Shown here: in pieces, positions 46,600 through 58,427 of the stretch
Numbering within the stretch: position 1 is the first letter of the stretch
Layout of the letters: each line of letters opens with the position of its first letter
Source of the DNA: Steinernema hermaphroditum
Taxonomy: Eukaryota > Nematoda > Chromadorea > Rhabditida > Steinernematidae
Length of the DNA stretch: 64,000 bases
Assembly: GCA_030435675.1 (NCBI GenBank)
Contig: CM059625.1
Span: 17,670,001-17,734,000, forward strand
Reading direction: 5' to 3'
Made by a program: the position numbers and the translations under genes
The notes under the pieces: generated by a model
Told to the model about the DNA's origin: nothing
Seen by the model: only the letters and a program-made list of their open reading frames with translations
Database searches by the model: none

Positions 46600-49500
46600 C
46601 AGAACGACATTAGAAGCTGCTTTACGGCAACGAAGCGTGGCCATTATTCGACGTCGGCCTTTTCAGTCAGGCAACCCAATCCCGCCTGGTTCTCGAAATT
46701 TGACTATACACCCATGGCTGATGAGTGGAAAACGTCGCCGTTGCCAAGAGCAACCGGGATTTTTGCGCCCAATTTAATAACGAACGCCTGGCGAAACGTG
46801 AACGTATACCACCGCTGAGTGTTTATTCACACGGACGCCATAGTGCTACCACTGGGCGGTGGTAGTGTGTGGTCAGACAGATGGCTTACCTTTAATCCTG
46901 AGCAGCGACCGCGTTTTTGTTCCTCCTGAAAGAACGCGTCCGCTATCGCTTTGTTGTTCTCTTCCACATCTTTTTGCACTTATCAAAGACAGATCTGAAA
47001 AATTGGCACAATTAAGATATCAGACGCCTAGGAGAATGTTTTCGAATTGAGTCGTCTGACGCGCACACGATTACCGCAACCGTTCTCCCCTTCTAGTTCC
47101 CTTGGCGCTGCCCTCATCTTGTTTACCTGCACTACCGACTCGCATCACACAGCGCAACACCACCAACGGGAACTTTGCCTGCGGCCGGCAGCTAGGTACT
47201 CCCCTCAGTTCTTCCTGGTTTCGTGACGGCTGAGCCGGCGGCGGTAGTGGTCCTGCACTCGCACGCAGACGGCAACACCATCACTCGCACCCGCTTGTAG
47301 TTAGGCTGAGTGGAGCTCCCGCACTCACAACAATCGATATTTGCATATGACTATGGCGGGAGCAAGGCACGCGTCCAATGTCGTCGTGGTGGTCGCTGCG
47401 CTTTGAAAATAAGTGAGTTTCTTGTTGCGTTAAGTAGCAAGCATCTATAGGCTATTGCAACCAAATAGTCTCTAATCATGTTGAGCGCTTTTGGAAATGT
47501 ACATTTAAGTGTGTTGAGTATCGTCCACCTATCTGAAAGAATCCTTGATTCAACCTAGTGTAGCTGCTTTTGACTTGTTTAATCTTTAGTGTACTCATTG
47601 GTTTTGTACAATAAGCCGAGATAACATAAAAAGACACAAGCTACAAATGATGGTTTTCCATGGCCGCTTCTATTATTGCCAATGTTCTCCAAAATTGATC
47701 GATTTATCATATCACTCAGTGAAGCAGTGTTAACAGCCATGGGTGTTATAAATTGCTAGAAAACTGGAAATCACACGCTACTATTAACAGTCACCAGGAA
47801 TGCTGAAAACTCATCAACCATCGCGGATTGGACATTACATAACCATCGTTGCATTTGGTTCTGTCCAGCAGCGAGTTGAGCACAGCAAGCAAATATAGTG
47901 TCAAAAGTTTTTCTGTACGTCATTCACTGGTATAGGTAGACCTTAGCAGAACATTCACAGTCGAAGGATAAAATATGCATCGCAGACGTATACGGGGCTG
48001 TCTTGGTTGGACACATAAAAACATAAAGTGGAAAATCGCATCCATTAGCCGTCGTAAAGGAAAGATTTGCCGAAGCATAGCAGAGCCCCAGTCAATCTAA
48101 AATAAAAACAGCATTCAAAGTCAGCAAGCGAAAAAATCATTAAAGGAACACAGGTAATCAAGTAAAAATGCCACTAACAACCCATTGTTAATCGACTCAC
48201 TACCCACTGATTTATGGAAAAAAGAAAACATAGTTGATGGGGACAACAAACGTAAGAAAGTAAGGGACATTGTAAATTTGGACACGAGGACGGCACAAAC
48301 ACACTCAATGAAGTGTAATTCAGCAAAACTGAATAAAAATAAAAACTGCGTGGTCACACTGAAGATTATAAAACGTTTTGGGAGTCAATCGTCGGATCAA
48401 CGCATAATGGAGCAAGAAATAGTAGGTTTCGCCACATCTCTTCCCAGACGTTCTTTGGAAAGATATTCGAAGGCGTATAATAGATTGCTCTTATAGAAAT
48501 CAGACAGTGTTGGCAAGGTATCCGGTAACCGATGTTCAAATAAAAACAGTTCTTTATGTTTGTTAACTAAGCTTGTAAGTTAAACAGCAATTTCTACCGA
48601 TCACAAAAAGAGCACGTGTCATCTGAGCGCACACCACCACTCACCCGAGTGCAGATAAGAAGAGCAGCAGGGCGGCCGACAACAGGTGCGAACCGTCCAC
48701 CTATCGGCATGAATATTAATGCGTTAATTTCGCGAAGACATGCACACGATCCGCTTTTTGCCCCCGTCAGGTTTGCACTGAATGACGTCGTAAAAGACTA
48801 AGTGCCGAAACAATTGCTGTTTCGTGTCTTCTGAAGTGGTTGAAATCGGCAAACAATATGCATCGAGAAAGACATGGATGCTGTCAAGAGTAGGATGATC
48901 CCCTTTGTCAAACTGGTCCTGACAGATGAGGATTTTCGAACGGTGTAACAGATCTCCGCAAACCATGCTGTCATGTCAATGTGACGAATTATCTATGATC
49001 AACAATTAAAAAAACGGTTTTAGTGAATATTAGTTGCCCGTCTCTTGATCCACTGTTATATTGAGATCCGTAATTGGAGGTCGCCACGCTCAAAGAGCTA
49101 CCATGCCGGACAGATGTCTAGAGTGTCTAGAGTGTCTACAGTGTCTAGAGCGACTCCATGCGTAACTCCTATTCCTTGTTAAATCCAATGATATTGTTGT
49201 CAAATACGTGAAACAGAATAGAATATCTTGATGGATCGCAGTTCATTGACAGAAGAAGCTGAAAAGCTCGTGCAGCGAGAATGACGCAAGTGAAAGTGCA
49301 CACAGCTGGCACGTTTGACAGCTAAATAACCAGGCAAACCTGACCTCCGTAATTCAATCTTGATCACTGTTAAAATAAACGATGGAACTAATAGGTAGCA
49401 GAAAGGAGACCGAGTACACAAACGGCGAGCCTATATCGCCCTAATTGAAAAGAGTGCGAAATATGCATTTGCAAACCGGGAAGCAAATACACAAGGAAAT

Positions 49501-49731
49501 CTATGCTTACAGCGGATGTAACTTTAGTTCAAATCGCTGCTCGTAAGCCACAATATGAAGAATCGATTGATCAAGCTGTTAATCATAATTCGTTTCATTT
49601 TAAATGTAGGCATATAAACGTCCGAATTCAGCGTTGGTTTAAAAACTACTTAAAATACAAATAGAAAACAGCTTTTCATTGTGTATTCGCTGTAATGGCT
49701 ATTATCAGCTACTCAAGGTTGATGTGATGGA
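46600..49731. other. upstream region of kinesin gene and intergenic sequence
   Basis: 46.65-47.4 kb is relatively GC-rich and probably contains the kinesin promoter and 5' leader. A short imperfect repeat, four copies of a ~10-bp unit around GTCTAGAGT, lies at 49115-49150. No coding exon recognised. Confidence 0.45.
49115..49150. repeat. four imperfect ~10-bp tandem repeats
   Basis: Consecutive units read TGTCTAGAG, TGTCTAGAG, TGTCTACAG, TGTCTAGAG. Short local satellite with no evident function. Confidence 0.8.
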
Positions 49732-49741
49732 AGTGTAGCAG

Positions 49742-50239
49742 TTTCGAGTTTGGAGTTTCGAGTTTATTTCTCGTATCTAAGGCTTACGCCTTGCGAGACG
49801 TCATATATATGCATAAAAAGACCGCATTGTCACTCCGTAGTCGCCGGTCTTCTTCAGGCTTCGACACATAAGAGTAGAACGCGACGATCCCATCAGTGTG
49901 CGCGGACATCGGAGAGGCGAAGAGCTGATTCCGGAGACGGTGGAGCACAGCGAACTCATCTTCGGGTGGCAGCACGGACGTCAGAGTTGAGGAGCTTCGT
50001 TGTAACGCTGCTTCGGCTTCTCTTGGGTGCGGGTGGAGTTGGGCGGTAGTGACGGGCTTCTTGGCAAGACGGTGGAACTACGGCTCCCTGGTGTTCCAGG
50101 CCTTCTGGCCGGGAGCGCTCATTGCGCCAACCACGATGGTTGAGAACGACCGCTCACTCAACTCACTCGGCTCAGACAGCCTTAGAGAGAGAGCGATTGG
50201 ACGACCCGACCGATCGCTGGGGGCAAAAATGAAAGACGG
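49742..50239 (-). mobile_element. ~500-bp retroposon (copy B), flanked by 10-bp direct repeats
   Basis: Homologous to 3980-4500 over its length. It is flanked by a perfect 10-bp direct repeat AGTGTAGCAG (49732-49741 and 50240-50249). The minus strand ends with an A-rich tail containing GAAATAAACTCG, suggesting reverse transcription of a minus-strand RNA. A plus-strand TATA-like TCATATATATGCATAAAAAG lies near 49801-49820; whether it is a promoter or part of the tail is unknown. Confidence 0.7.
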
Positions 50240-50249
50240 AGTGTAGCAG

Positions 50250-53092
50250 AGGGAGCAAAATTTCCAGAGGTCACCCCGGTCAGATAGTAGGCCGGAAAAA
50301 TACATGAACATACATGCAAAATACGGAATATACAAAGGGCATAACGGCTAGCTGAGTTTTTTGCAAATATGCATCAAAAGTACTACTACACGACTATTAC
50401 CTTGGTTACGAAAATTGTTGTGACGTTGATTGCAAGGATCAGGCCAAAAATTGGAGAACACCATTTGGTACAATGTCCCAGAATGTCATAATGTACGGAC
50501 ATTTGGTGCTGCATTTTCGTCACAAGCAACTGAATCACAAATATGAAGAAAACCCTATCTAACCACGAGCATTTTTATCAGTCAGGTGATATGCGTTGAA
50601 GGAAGAGAATTAGACGACTGATTGGAAGGTGGAGACGCTCAGCTCATAATGAGAGCAGCATTTAGTGACCAAATTAAAATGCCTACTTTCCGTGCATCAT
50701 ATAGATTTAAATGCACCAAAATAAGTGCAGCAAATGCACATTTCTACGTTTAGACGAAAACCTTCCTATTTTCCGTTTTCTGCTCATTGCGACTGTCCAT
50801 CAATCCTGGCGTACCATCGGAAGATGCCAGTTATATTATGGTGAGACTTAATATATAACCTACTTCATAGCGATCGGCCTGGAAAAGTGACTAGTGAGGG
50901 TAACTGTTCGTGCGCGAGCCTATATTTGCCTGTTCACTGTATGTTGTTTTGCACACAGTTTCTCACGTCCTTGTGACAAAAGAAAATTATTGGTCTTTCA
51001 AAAGCACGTTTAACTGTGTTCGGAACAACGGCGTACTTTGCGCTTTTACTGTCAACGATGCTCATGATATTATTTGGCTCTGTAAAGGGTTTCCATATAG
51101 CAATCCACTTAATGTGACGTTCAACAATGTTGCACTTCTCAAAACATTTTAACGTCCGACAATCTGCAACTGTGTTCTTCAGAATCCCGTGATCGTTTTA
51201 CGAGACGCACTTTCTTTTACTGTGCTGACGAGGCGTTGGTGCATTTTCCGGCTGTCTAGACGGTATGTGCGAGCAGACGCCTTTGATCATATCCCGCTTT
51301 TCTTTCTGTATAAGGACAGTTGCACTTCTAATCTTTCCCCATAATTCCTGCAAACAGTGACCGTATTAGTTGGCCGTACAGAACCTGGGCTATAGTCACA
51401 AAAATGTACGGTGCAGATATTGGTGTACAATATGTTGATGCACAAGCGTTCATTACACAGTCCCGACAAGCCATTACCAAATCGTTCGACTGTCTAGACA
51501 GGGCGTGACTGTACGCCTCAAAAATCTCCTCCATCTGATCACATCGTAGTTTTGCTTTTCGAAGATATCGTGCACATCCATTCTTCACTGTACGCAAACT
51601 TTGAATTCCAAATATGTAAACACTTAGATGACAATGTGTCTTGTCCTTCAGTTTCCGCAGATTATCCGCTTTAAATTGCAGTCTTTTGTTTTCAGTGCTG
51701 AACTTTGTGGCTTTAAGTTGACGTTTTGACACTTTTCAGTTAATCCCTAGATAGAGTAATCCAAAAATACCCATTGTTTCGGGGCTACTTATCTTAAGCT
51801 TTCTCACACTTCTTTCTTAGAGAGTGGACAATTTATTTTTAGATAATGGTATCGGCGCTGCGACAACAATTAAGCGACGAATACAAATTGTATTTACAGA
51901 ACGCCGACCTATTTTCTCTACTAATGGCTATTTATTGTCGTAGCGTTATTTTGATTCCTAGATTGTCGCCATCATCTGATCTTAGAAGGCTACGATGTGC
52001 CTACGTAAATCATGGTGTTATTTTTCGGTTAAGCAGTTTTGTTAGGCCAAAGGATACAGCTAATCGAGTGGGATTATGAAGGCAAGGATTACGTGATGAG
52101 CTGCTAATCGCTAATCGGGATATGCAAGCAGACAGAACGACTCTTGCGGAAGACCGTTGTTTTTGCGGAACGGGAAAAGATTTAAATAATCTTAGAAACC
52201 CAAGAATTGTCAATACAATGTTTTACGTGTCACTTTACAAAGGATTTCACAAAATGACAATAAAGTAAAAATGCTATCAGCGATGAGAGGAAGTGACGTT
52301 CATACTGTAATGCTCGGAAAGTTTACAAGTTAACCTTTTTTTACAGCAATCTAGTTCATCTCACTACCAACTAGATCCAGACTACCCAACGGTTAATATA
52401 GATCCAATGGCATTTGTCTACCATTACATAAAAGTTTTGCTTGGGCGCTTGATTCAGTAACTTATTTGAGCTGCCTGGATGAAATTATATTCAGTGCACT
52501 TTCACAAGCTCGACCTCTAACTCTCGGCCGCAGCGATCCCACATGATATTTTTCTCTCAGAGATTTTTATTATCCTCTCGAAATTCAGACTGCTTTCAGC
52601 TTTATACTTGGAAAGGGAGGATATTATGTACTCAGAAGATAAGCGGCGCAGTGCAGGTGTTTATCATCCTTGCAAACGTCTCTCCAATTATTTCTCTAGC
52701 ACGCGGAAGCACCGCCAAACGTTCACTTCAACATTCCCCTTAAATAAGGTAGTGTTCGGTCAGTTAACCCAGATTTTAAACAGCGCGCCGCGGGAAGACC
52801 ACAAGCGCAACACCATTATCTCCAGCTGAAACGCCTTTTAATTTCGCATTTATCCCATTCTGATCAACAGCTATGCCGACATTGAACTCTGTCTCGTTTG
52901 CGCACCGTGCGTTCCGTGCGACCGAACATCGTGATTGATAACTAACGAACGCGACGAGGCTCCTATTTGGAATGTTTTTGGTGACCCGGCTAACTTTTGG
53001 CGGTAAAACATGCATCGCTCTGTTTATCGCACAGAAACGCCATGACCGGCTGTATATCAGTCGATCAAACACGCTTTACAGACTGACCAAAG
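50250..53092. other. gene-poor interval
   Basis: The longest frame is a 134-codon minus-strand one (51732-51328) beginning MSKRQLKATKFSTENKRLQF and rich in Lys and Cys; it has no recognised motif and no splice context. A 77-codon plus-strand frame at 51846 is equally unsupported. The right end should hold the thymidine kinase promoter. Confidence 0.4.
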
Positions 53093-55326
53093 ATGGTGCT
53101 TGATTTCTACTGCGGAGATGGACGGGGCGGCATCCACATGATCGTTGGCCCAATGTTCAGCGGAAAGTCGTAAGTTCATTCAGTGACCTTTAGAAGATAT
53201 TGACTGTGATCTCGCATTTTGTTTGTACAGCAGCATTTATCCTACGAACACAGTTTTGTTTTTTAGTTCAGCTCAGTGTAGCGTTTCTGGCTAAGCTGAT
53301 TAACACCGCTGCGCGATAAAATAATGAGGTCAAATGGAAACTGTAAAAACTGGTTCAGCGACATACTCCTGCTTTACTTGTTTATCATTATTTTCAGTCA
53401 AAATTTATATCAACACAAACAAATTTCGATTCTTACTCTCCTACACAGTGTCCCAAAATAGACAGCTGAAAATCGGAACTTTCCTCTATTAAATATCCAC
53501 ATTCGCAAGCAAAATCTAACTGTTCTGGTACACTTTCTTCCGCTTAGGACAGACTTTAGAGATTGTACTGTGTGTACTCATAATAACAGTTTACTCATTG
53601 CTGACAAATCACTTATTCTAGTGGTCAAAACATGTTGTTATCATACTATTCTTGAAATTAAGGATAGATTAGATAAAAAGCACCCTTAAAGGGCAAGTAT
53701 GCCTGTCCCATGTCTGAACTGTGTGCACTTACCGCAACAATCACCTTAAATACATGGTAGTGTTTAAGGTACAAATGTCCTTTATAAGATGGCAATTTGT
53801 CCTTAACCATAATTGCTGTGACAAAAGCCTATCCCTTATTTTAGAACTGAATTATTCCGCCAATTGAACCGTTATGAGCTGGCCGGAAAGAAGACCGTTC
53901 TGGTTAAATACGCCAAGGATAATCGCTACGACTCCGAAATGGCTTCTACCCACGACGCGTAAGTGTTTGTTTCCGGCTTCCCACTCAGAATAGAATCTAG
54001 AACAGATGTTTTCGCACGCGGAAGTGCCGACCATATGATCGGATTAGAGTCGCTGCACATAGCGACATTTGCATAATTTACGATCTTAGTGTTTTGTTTA
54101 TACAAACAGATAATGCCATGAAAATGAAATGAAAAAAGAATGCAGTTCCATAAATGTGATAATATAATTTTTCTCCTAGGGCTTACGTCGCCGGCGTAAT
54201 TTACTTTGCACCTGATTAAATTGCAAATCTTGTTACTTAGATCGTAGTTGATCTACTTAATCTATGACTTCGTTTGTCTTTTCAGGAAAAAGATGAAGGC
54301 CCTCAAGGCGCTGCGTCTGTCGGATGTCATCAACACCATTCAGCAGTACCAAGTGATCGGAGTAGATGAAGGGCAATTCGTAAGTCAGCAGCGGGATTTC
54401 GAGCTTAGTCATGACATCGTCGGAGACTATTCCGGCTAAACACTATTATTCGCGACTTCAACTAAGTCGACGTCTTGCGCGCTCTTAACGTCAGCACAGA
54501 TAATCGCCGCGATCATCTCGATTTAGTTCGATAATTCCGAGAGTGACGGGGTGCTTTGCGGTGAAAAATAAGATAATTTTTGCGCCTGTTTGAAAAACAA
54601 ATTAAGTCTTTTGTCACAATAATAATCACTTTTTACCACTACAAACAAGCACAATAGAAAGGGGAAATACATTTTCTTTTCGGCATCGTAAAATAAATGG
54701 ATTTCCTTAAATAGGCAAGATTAAAGATTAAGGGGCACAAATTGAGGAGCTTTTGCGGATTTTTGCGCAATGCTGTTTTATCCGCTAAGTAATTAGTGAG
54801 TCAGTTTTGCTAAACATTACCGTTTTTTTTTCAGTTCGACGACATCGTGACGATCTCCGAAGCGTTAGCGAACATGGGTAAGACGGTCATTATCGCTGCG
54901 TTGGATGGCGATTTCCGGCGGGAGGTTAGTGAAGTAAACGCAATATGGCAACCTAGCGGTAATTTCGCCGATTTTAGCCTTTCCCCACGATCGCCCGTCT
55001 CTACTCGCTGTCGGAAAAGGTGGACAAGCTGACGGCCGTCTGCCGACAGTGCAGCTACTTCGCATCGTTCACAACTCGTACAAAACCGTACTCTGAGGAA
55101 AGCGACGAATTTCCGACGAAGCATTACAAAAATGCCGATCTTTTAGGTGGAGGTCATTGGAGGAGTTGAAATGTATGAAGCGGTGTGCCGTCGCTGTTAC
55201 AACGACGCTCGTGGAAAGCTCTGTGTCGAGAATACGTCAACGAACGAATTAGCCTTTAGTCAGAAGCGTGAATGCGAAGATGAAAGCGACGACAATTCTG
55301 TGGTCTTGAAACGACGCAACGCTTGA
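53093..55326 (+). CDS. TK1: thymidine kinase, TK1 type (frame break unresolved near the 3' end)
   Basis: Phosphorylates thymidine to dTMP in the cytosolic salvage pathway. Exons 53093-53169, 53845-53958, 54286-54379, 54835-54924 and one from 54978 join in phase. Motifs: P-loop GPMFSGKS (split by intron 1), STELFRQLNRYELAGKKTVL, Walker-B-like VIGVDEGQF, ALDGDF, KLTAVCRQC (first zinc pair), then VEVIGGVEMYEAVCRRCYND (lasso and second zinc pair). The Cys-x2-Cys pairs identify a type II (TK1) enzyme. The frame of KLTAVC and that of VEVIGG differ by one nucleotide, and no GT donor between 55040 and 55146 has the phase needed to reach GTG at 55147. A donor at 55078 with an acceptor at 55162 restores frame but drops VEVIGG. 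Either a sequence error, a real frameshift or unusual splicing is possible. Confidence 0.85.
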
Positions 55327-56107
55327 GCGCTTTATCTCCGCATAACGAAATCAGATATTCTTCCAGCAAATCTTTCACTTATTTCCGCTCGAATTCGTCT
55401 TTCCTTTTTTTATGGAGTAAATATCCTGCAATGTAGAAATACGCTTGTGTGTGGAACTCTCCTTACCAGGGCGTCATTTTGAGACATCATTTCAGATATG
55501 AATGACTCGTCTTCGATTTCATTCATGCGTTTCTACTCATTTACGTATTTGGTCACACAGTATCTAGAATGACTCTTCTTGAAGCCCAATCTTTCCGCCA
55601 TTGACAAGTTACACGAGAGTTCAAGAGCCTACTACATTCCGCTTGTTTTCATGTATATGTCGCAATCCGTCTTTGTTTATTTCTCTTGTGAATAAATATA
55701 CAGTATTACATACATTCAACATCTCTCCGCCCAGTAGCGGAATTTCTCCTCATTGCATTCTTTGTCTTATTCTTTTGTAAAACATTTAACTCGAACAGAA
55801 AGAAACCACGAAAATAAGAACAACATTATATAACAATTACAGCTTAAACTTATTGAGCGACAGAAGGCATTGATGGAAGAAAGTTCGGAAAGTGATGAAA
55901 GTCAGGGATTACGAGAAGGGAAACGTTTTGGCAAACCACTATGTACAAACCAACGAGTTACCAGGAACATAAAACACAAGAGCCGCAAAGTTGAGATCAC
56001 AAGACGGTCGGAAACAAAGAGGGCGAAGAATAAGCTATACAGTAGATGAAAGGAACGTCTCAATTAACCGTATGTGTATTACAAAACCTAGGTCATTATT
56101 AACTACT
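55327..56107. other. intergenic between convergent genes
   Basis: Lies between the thymidine kinase 3' end (plus strand) and the end of the Ala/Gln-rich gene (minus strand). It should contain both 3' untranslated regions; AATAAA occurs near 55693. No coding sequence. Confidence 0.6.
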
Positions 56108-58427
56108 TTATTCGGTGGTGCCATTGGGATGCTGATGCACCGGCGACGGAGAAGTTATCGCCGTCGTCTGGCCAGAGAAAACGGTTGACGTAGGGGTGGA
56201 GGTGGAAGACGCGGCCATCGCAGCGGCTTCGGCCATTTGCTTTTCGGTGAGGCGAATTTTTTCTAGGAATGCCCGGAAAACCTTGTCGTCCGGCCCACTT
56301 TTCGGCTGCTCCGTGCTTGTGCTTGTCGGCTTCTCCTGCGCCACTACGGTAGTAGGAAGCATGAGCTTTGGATGGAGAGGCTTTGCGTCATTCACTGCGG
56401 TGGTCGAAGGACCGACGGCTGGACTTGCTATCGGCTTCAGGGCAGGAGGTTTTTGTAGGGGCTGTTGATTCACTGACATCGTGTTCGCGTTTACGTGGAG
56501 TACAGTAGAAGCGGCCGAAGCTGCGGAAGCAGCTGAGGCTGCCAAGGAGGCTGCGGATGCTGCGGCGGCTATCGATGCCGAGTACTGCATCGGATTTCCA
56601 ATGGAAGCTCTTCTGGCCGGGAGGGCAGCCGAGGGATGCTGGTGGGAGAGCTTCTTGGGTGGTACTTGTCCAAGTTGATGCAGCTGCTGTTGCTGAAGCA
56701 GTTGATGCTGGTGGTGCAGGAGTAACTGCTCATTTGGTGATAGTATTCTTTGTAGCTGTGCCGGATTAGCCGCCGCAGCGGCAACAGCGTTTGCTTGTTG
56801 TTGCTGGGTGAGACGCAACAAATTGTTGTATTCAAGTTGGCGTTGTTGAAGATAATAGTCTTGCGCAGCGTTTCCGGCGGATACTGCAGCGATCGCGGCA
56901 GCCATCCTTTGCTGCTGCTGTTGTTGCTGCTGCTGGTGTACGAGAGCAGCCTGAACCTGAGCTGCTTGCTGATTCTGAGCTGCTCTCACCTGAGCTTGCT
57001 GAGCAGCTTGAGCTTGCGCAGCTTGTGCTTGAGCTGCCTGAGCCGCTTGGGCAACCTGAGCAGCTTGGGCAGCTTGTGCAACTTGAGCAGCTTGTGCCTG
57101 CGCCTGGGCATGCGCTTGAGCCTGAGCTGCTTGAGCTTGGGCAGCCTGTGCTTGAGCTGCTTGGGCGGCTTGCGCCTGAGCATGAGCCTGAGCTTGCGCC
57201 ATCATCTGCTGCTGCTGCTTCAGTTGTTGCTGATGAAGAGTAAGCTGCTGTTGCCAATTAGAAGGAAAATTCGTCGCCGATGGGTTTCCTATACCTCAAA
57301 TTGCTATATTTATGTTGCCCATTCACTCTACTTGCCATTACCGTTAAGTGCCGAAATTTGCGTTGTCGACAACGGGAAATTAGTGATGACATTTGCTTGA
57401 GCATTTGAAGTCGGAGCAGAGCCTGCACCAAGCGAATTCTGGTGTTGAAGTAAATGGTGCGGAATTCCGGTTTGTTGAAAAGTAAGCGGAGGGCCGCCGA
57501 TATGCTGCTGTGGGGGTGCAGAGTTGGGCAAGAGTGAAGCTGAAGGGTTGTAGGTAAACGCCGAAACGGAAGGCCGTTTCGCTTGAGGGACGCCAGACGC
57601 CATTTGATCATGCTAAAATTATAGTTTGTTAGCTAACGGCGTCGATGCGTTAAGTGCTTACCATCTGCTGGAAGGATCGTTCGGTGATTTGCCGCTTCAG
57701 GCCGTTTAGATGTTCCTTTCCGGGGGATGGCACCTTCACGCAGGTTGCCGATGGATTTGGTTCTACTTTAACTTCGTGCTTGAGCAGTTGATTTTGTTGT
57801 TGCTGCTGTTGTTGTAACAGCTTCAAAAACTCGAGGTTCTCGTTGTGCATGATGCTAAAATGAAACTTCACCACTAGTATTTCACAGCGTTGAAAGTCTT
57901 TGTCTCGCATAAATAGCCAAATTAAAATGAAGATCACCAGCACAATTGCTAGAACCATCTCATTGTGAGGTTCATGCAAAACAGAAAAATACCCATTGTT
58001 CATAACGGAAACAGCATTTTTGGGTATTTTTGAACAACTCCAAAAGCGAGCACACCGTTTCCTACAGGCTGTTCGTCGACTAAAGGCGTGTTTCGAAAAC
58101 ATAAACGGAGATGCAAATTTAATGCTTTTATAGCCTGACAGGTGTTCGGCGACGACGTACACGCCTTTTGTAAGCTGGTGTGAATTTTTTAAACTAGAAA
58201 TACCCTTAGACACAGCTTAAGATAACTTACTCTGGAGGTGATCGGCGCTGAACGGCGGCGGCTGCAGCCGCGGCGGCAATAAGGGTTGGGTCAATTTTAG
58301 ACGACGGTAATTCGTGATTAATCGCAGGTGCGTCGGTCATGCCGCTCATGGAAACGATAGCGGTAGGGAAAGAATGATGGTGGCTTGCAACGCTGAGGTG
58401 AACAGCGTTCGGCGCCGTAGGCTCTTC
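56108..58427 (-). CDS. Ala/Gln-rich, probably nuclear protein, unidentified
   Basis: Four exons join in phase. The first visible (58427-) may use ATG at 58349 (MSGMTDAPAI) or continue from an upstream exon. It contains an Ala8 run in KIDPTLIAAAAAAAAVQRRS. The next exon encodes MHNENLEFLKLLQQQQQQQN. A third begins HDQMASGVPQAKRPSVSAFT. The last, long exon (starting QLTLHQQQLKQQQQMMAQ, ending at 56108) has an Ala-Gln alternation of over 60 residues, a Gln9 run, an Ala/Ser-rich block and a conserved-looking short helix DKVFRAFLEKIRLTEKQMAE near the C terminus. Such composition is common in transcriptional co-regulators, but no domain identifies the family. Confidence 0.7.
56890..57230 (-). repeat. 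coding GCN/CAR repeat (Ala-Gln tract)
   Basis: Degenerate repeats of GCTCAAGCACAGGC-like hexamers encode alternating Ala and Gln, followed by a pure CAG/CAA run encoding nine Gln. Codon mixing suggests an old tract rather than a recent trinucleotide expansion. Confidence 0.85.

Noticed and set aside
51328..51732. 134-codon minus-strand frame as a gene
   Set aside because: It begins with a plausible ATG but has no motif, no splice context and lies in a gene-poor interval; kept only as a note.
56795..57400. 201-codon plus-strand Leu/Ser-rich frame
   Set aside because: It is the antisense of the Ala/Gln tract, where CAG/GCT repeats read as CTG/AGC; no independent evidence.
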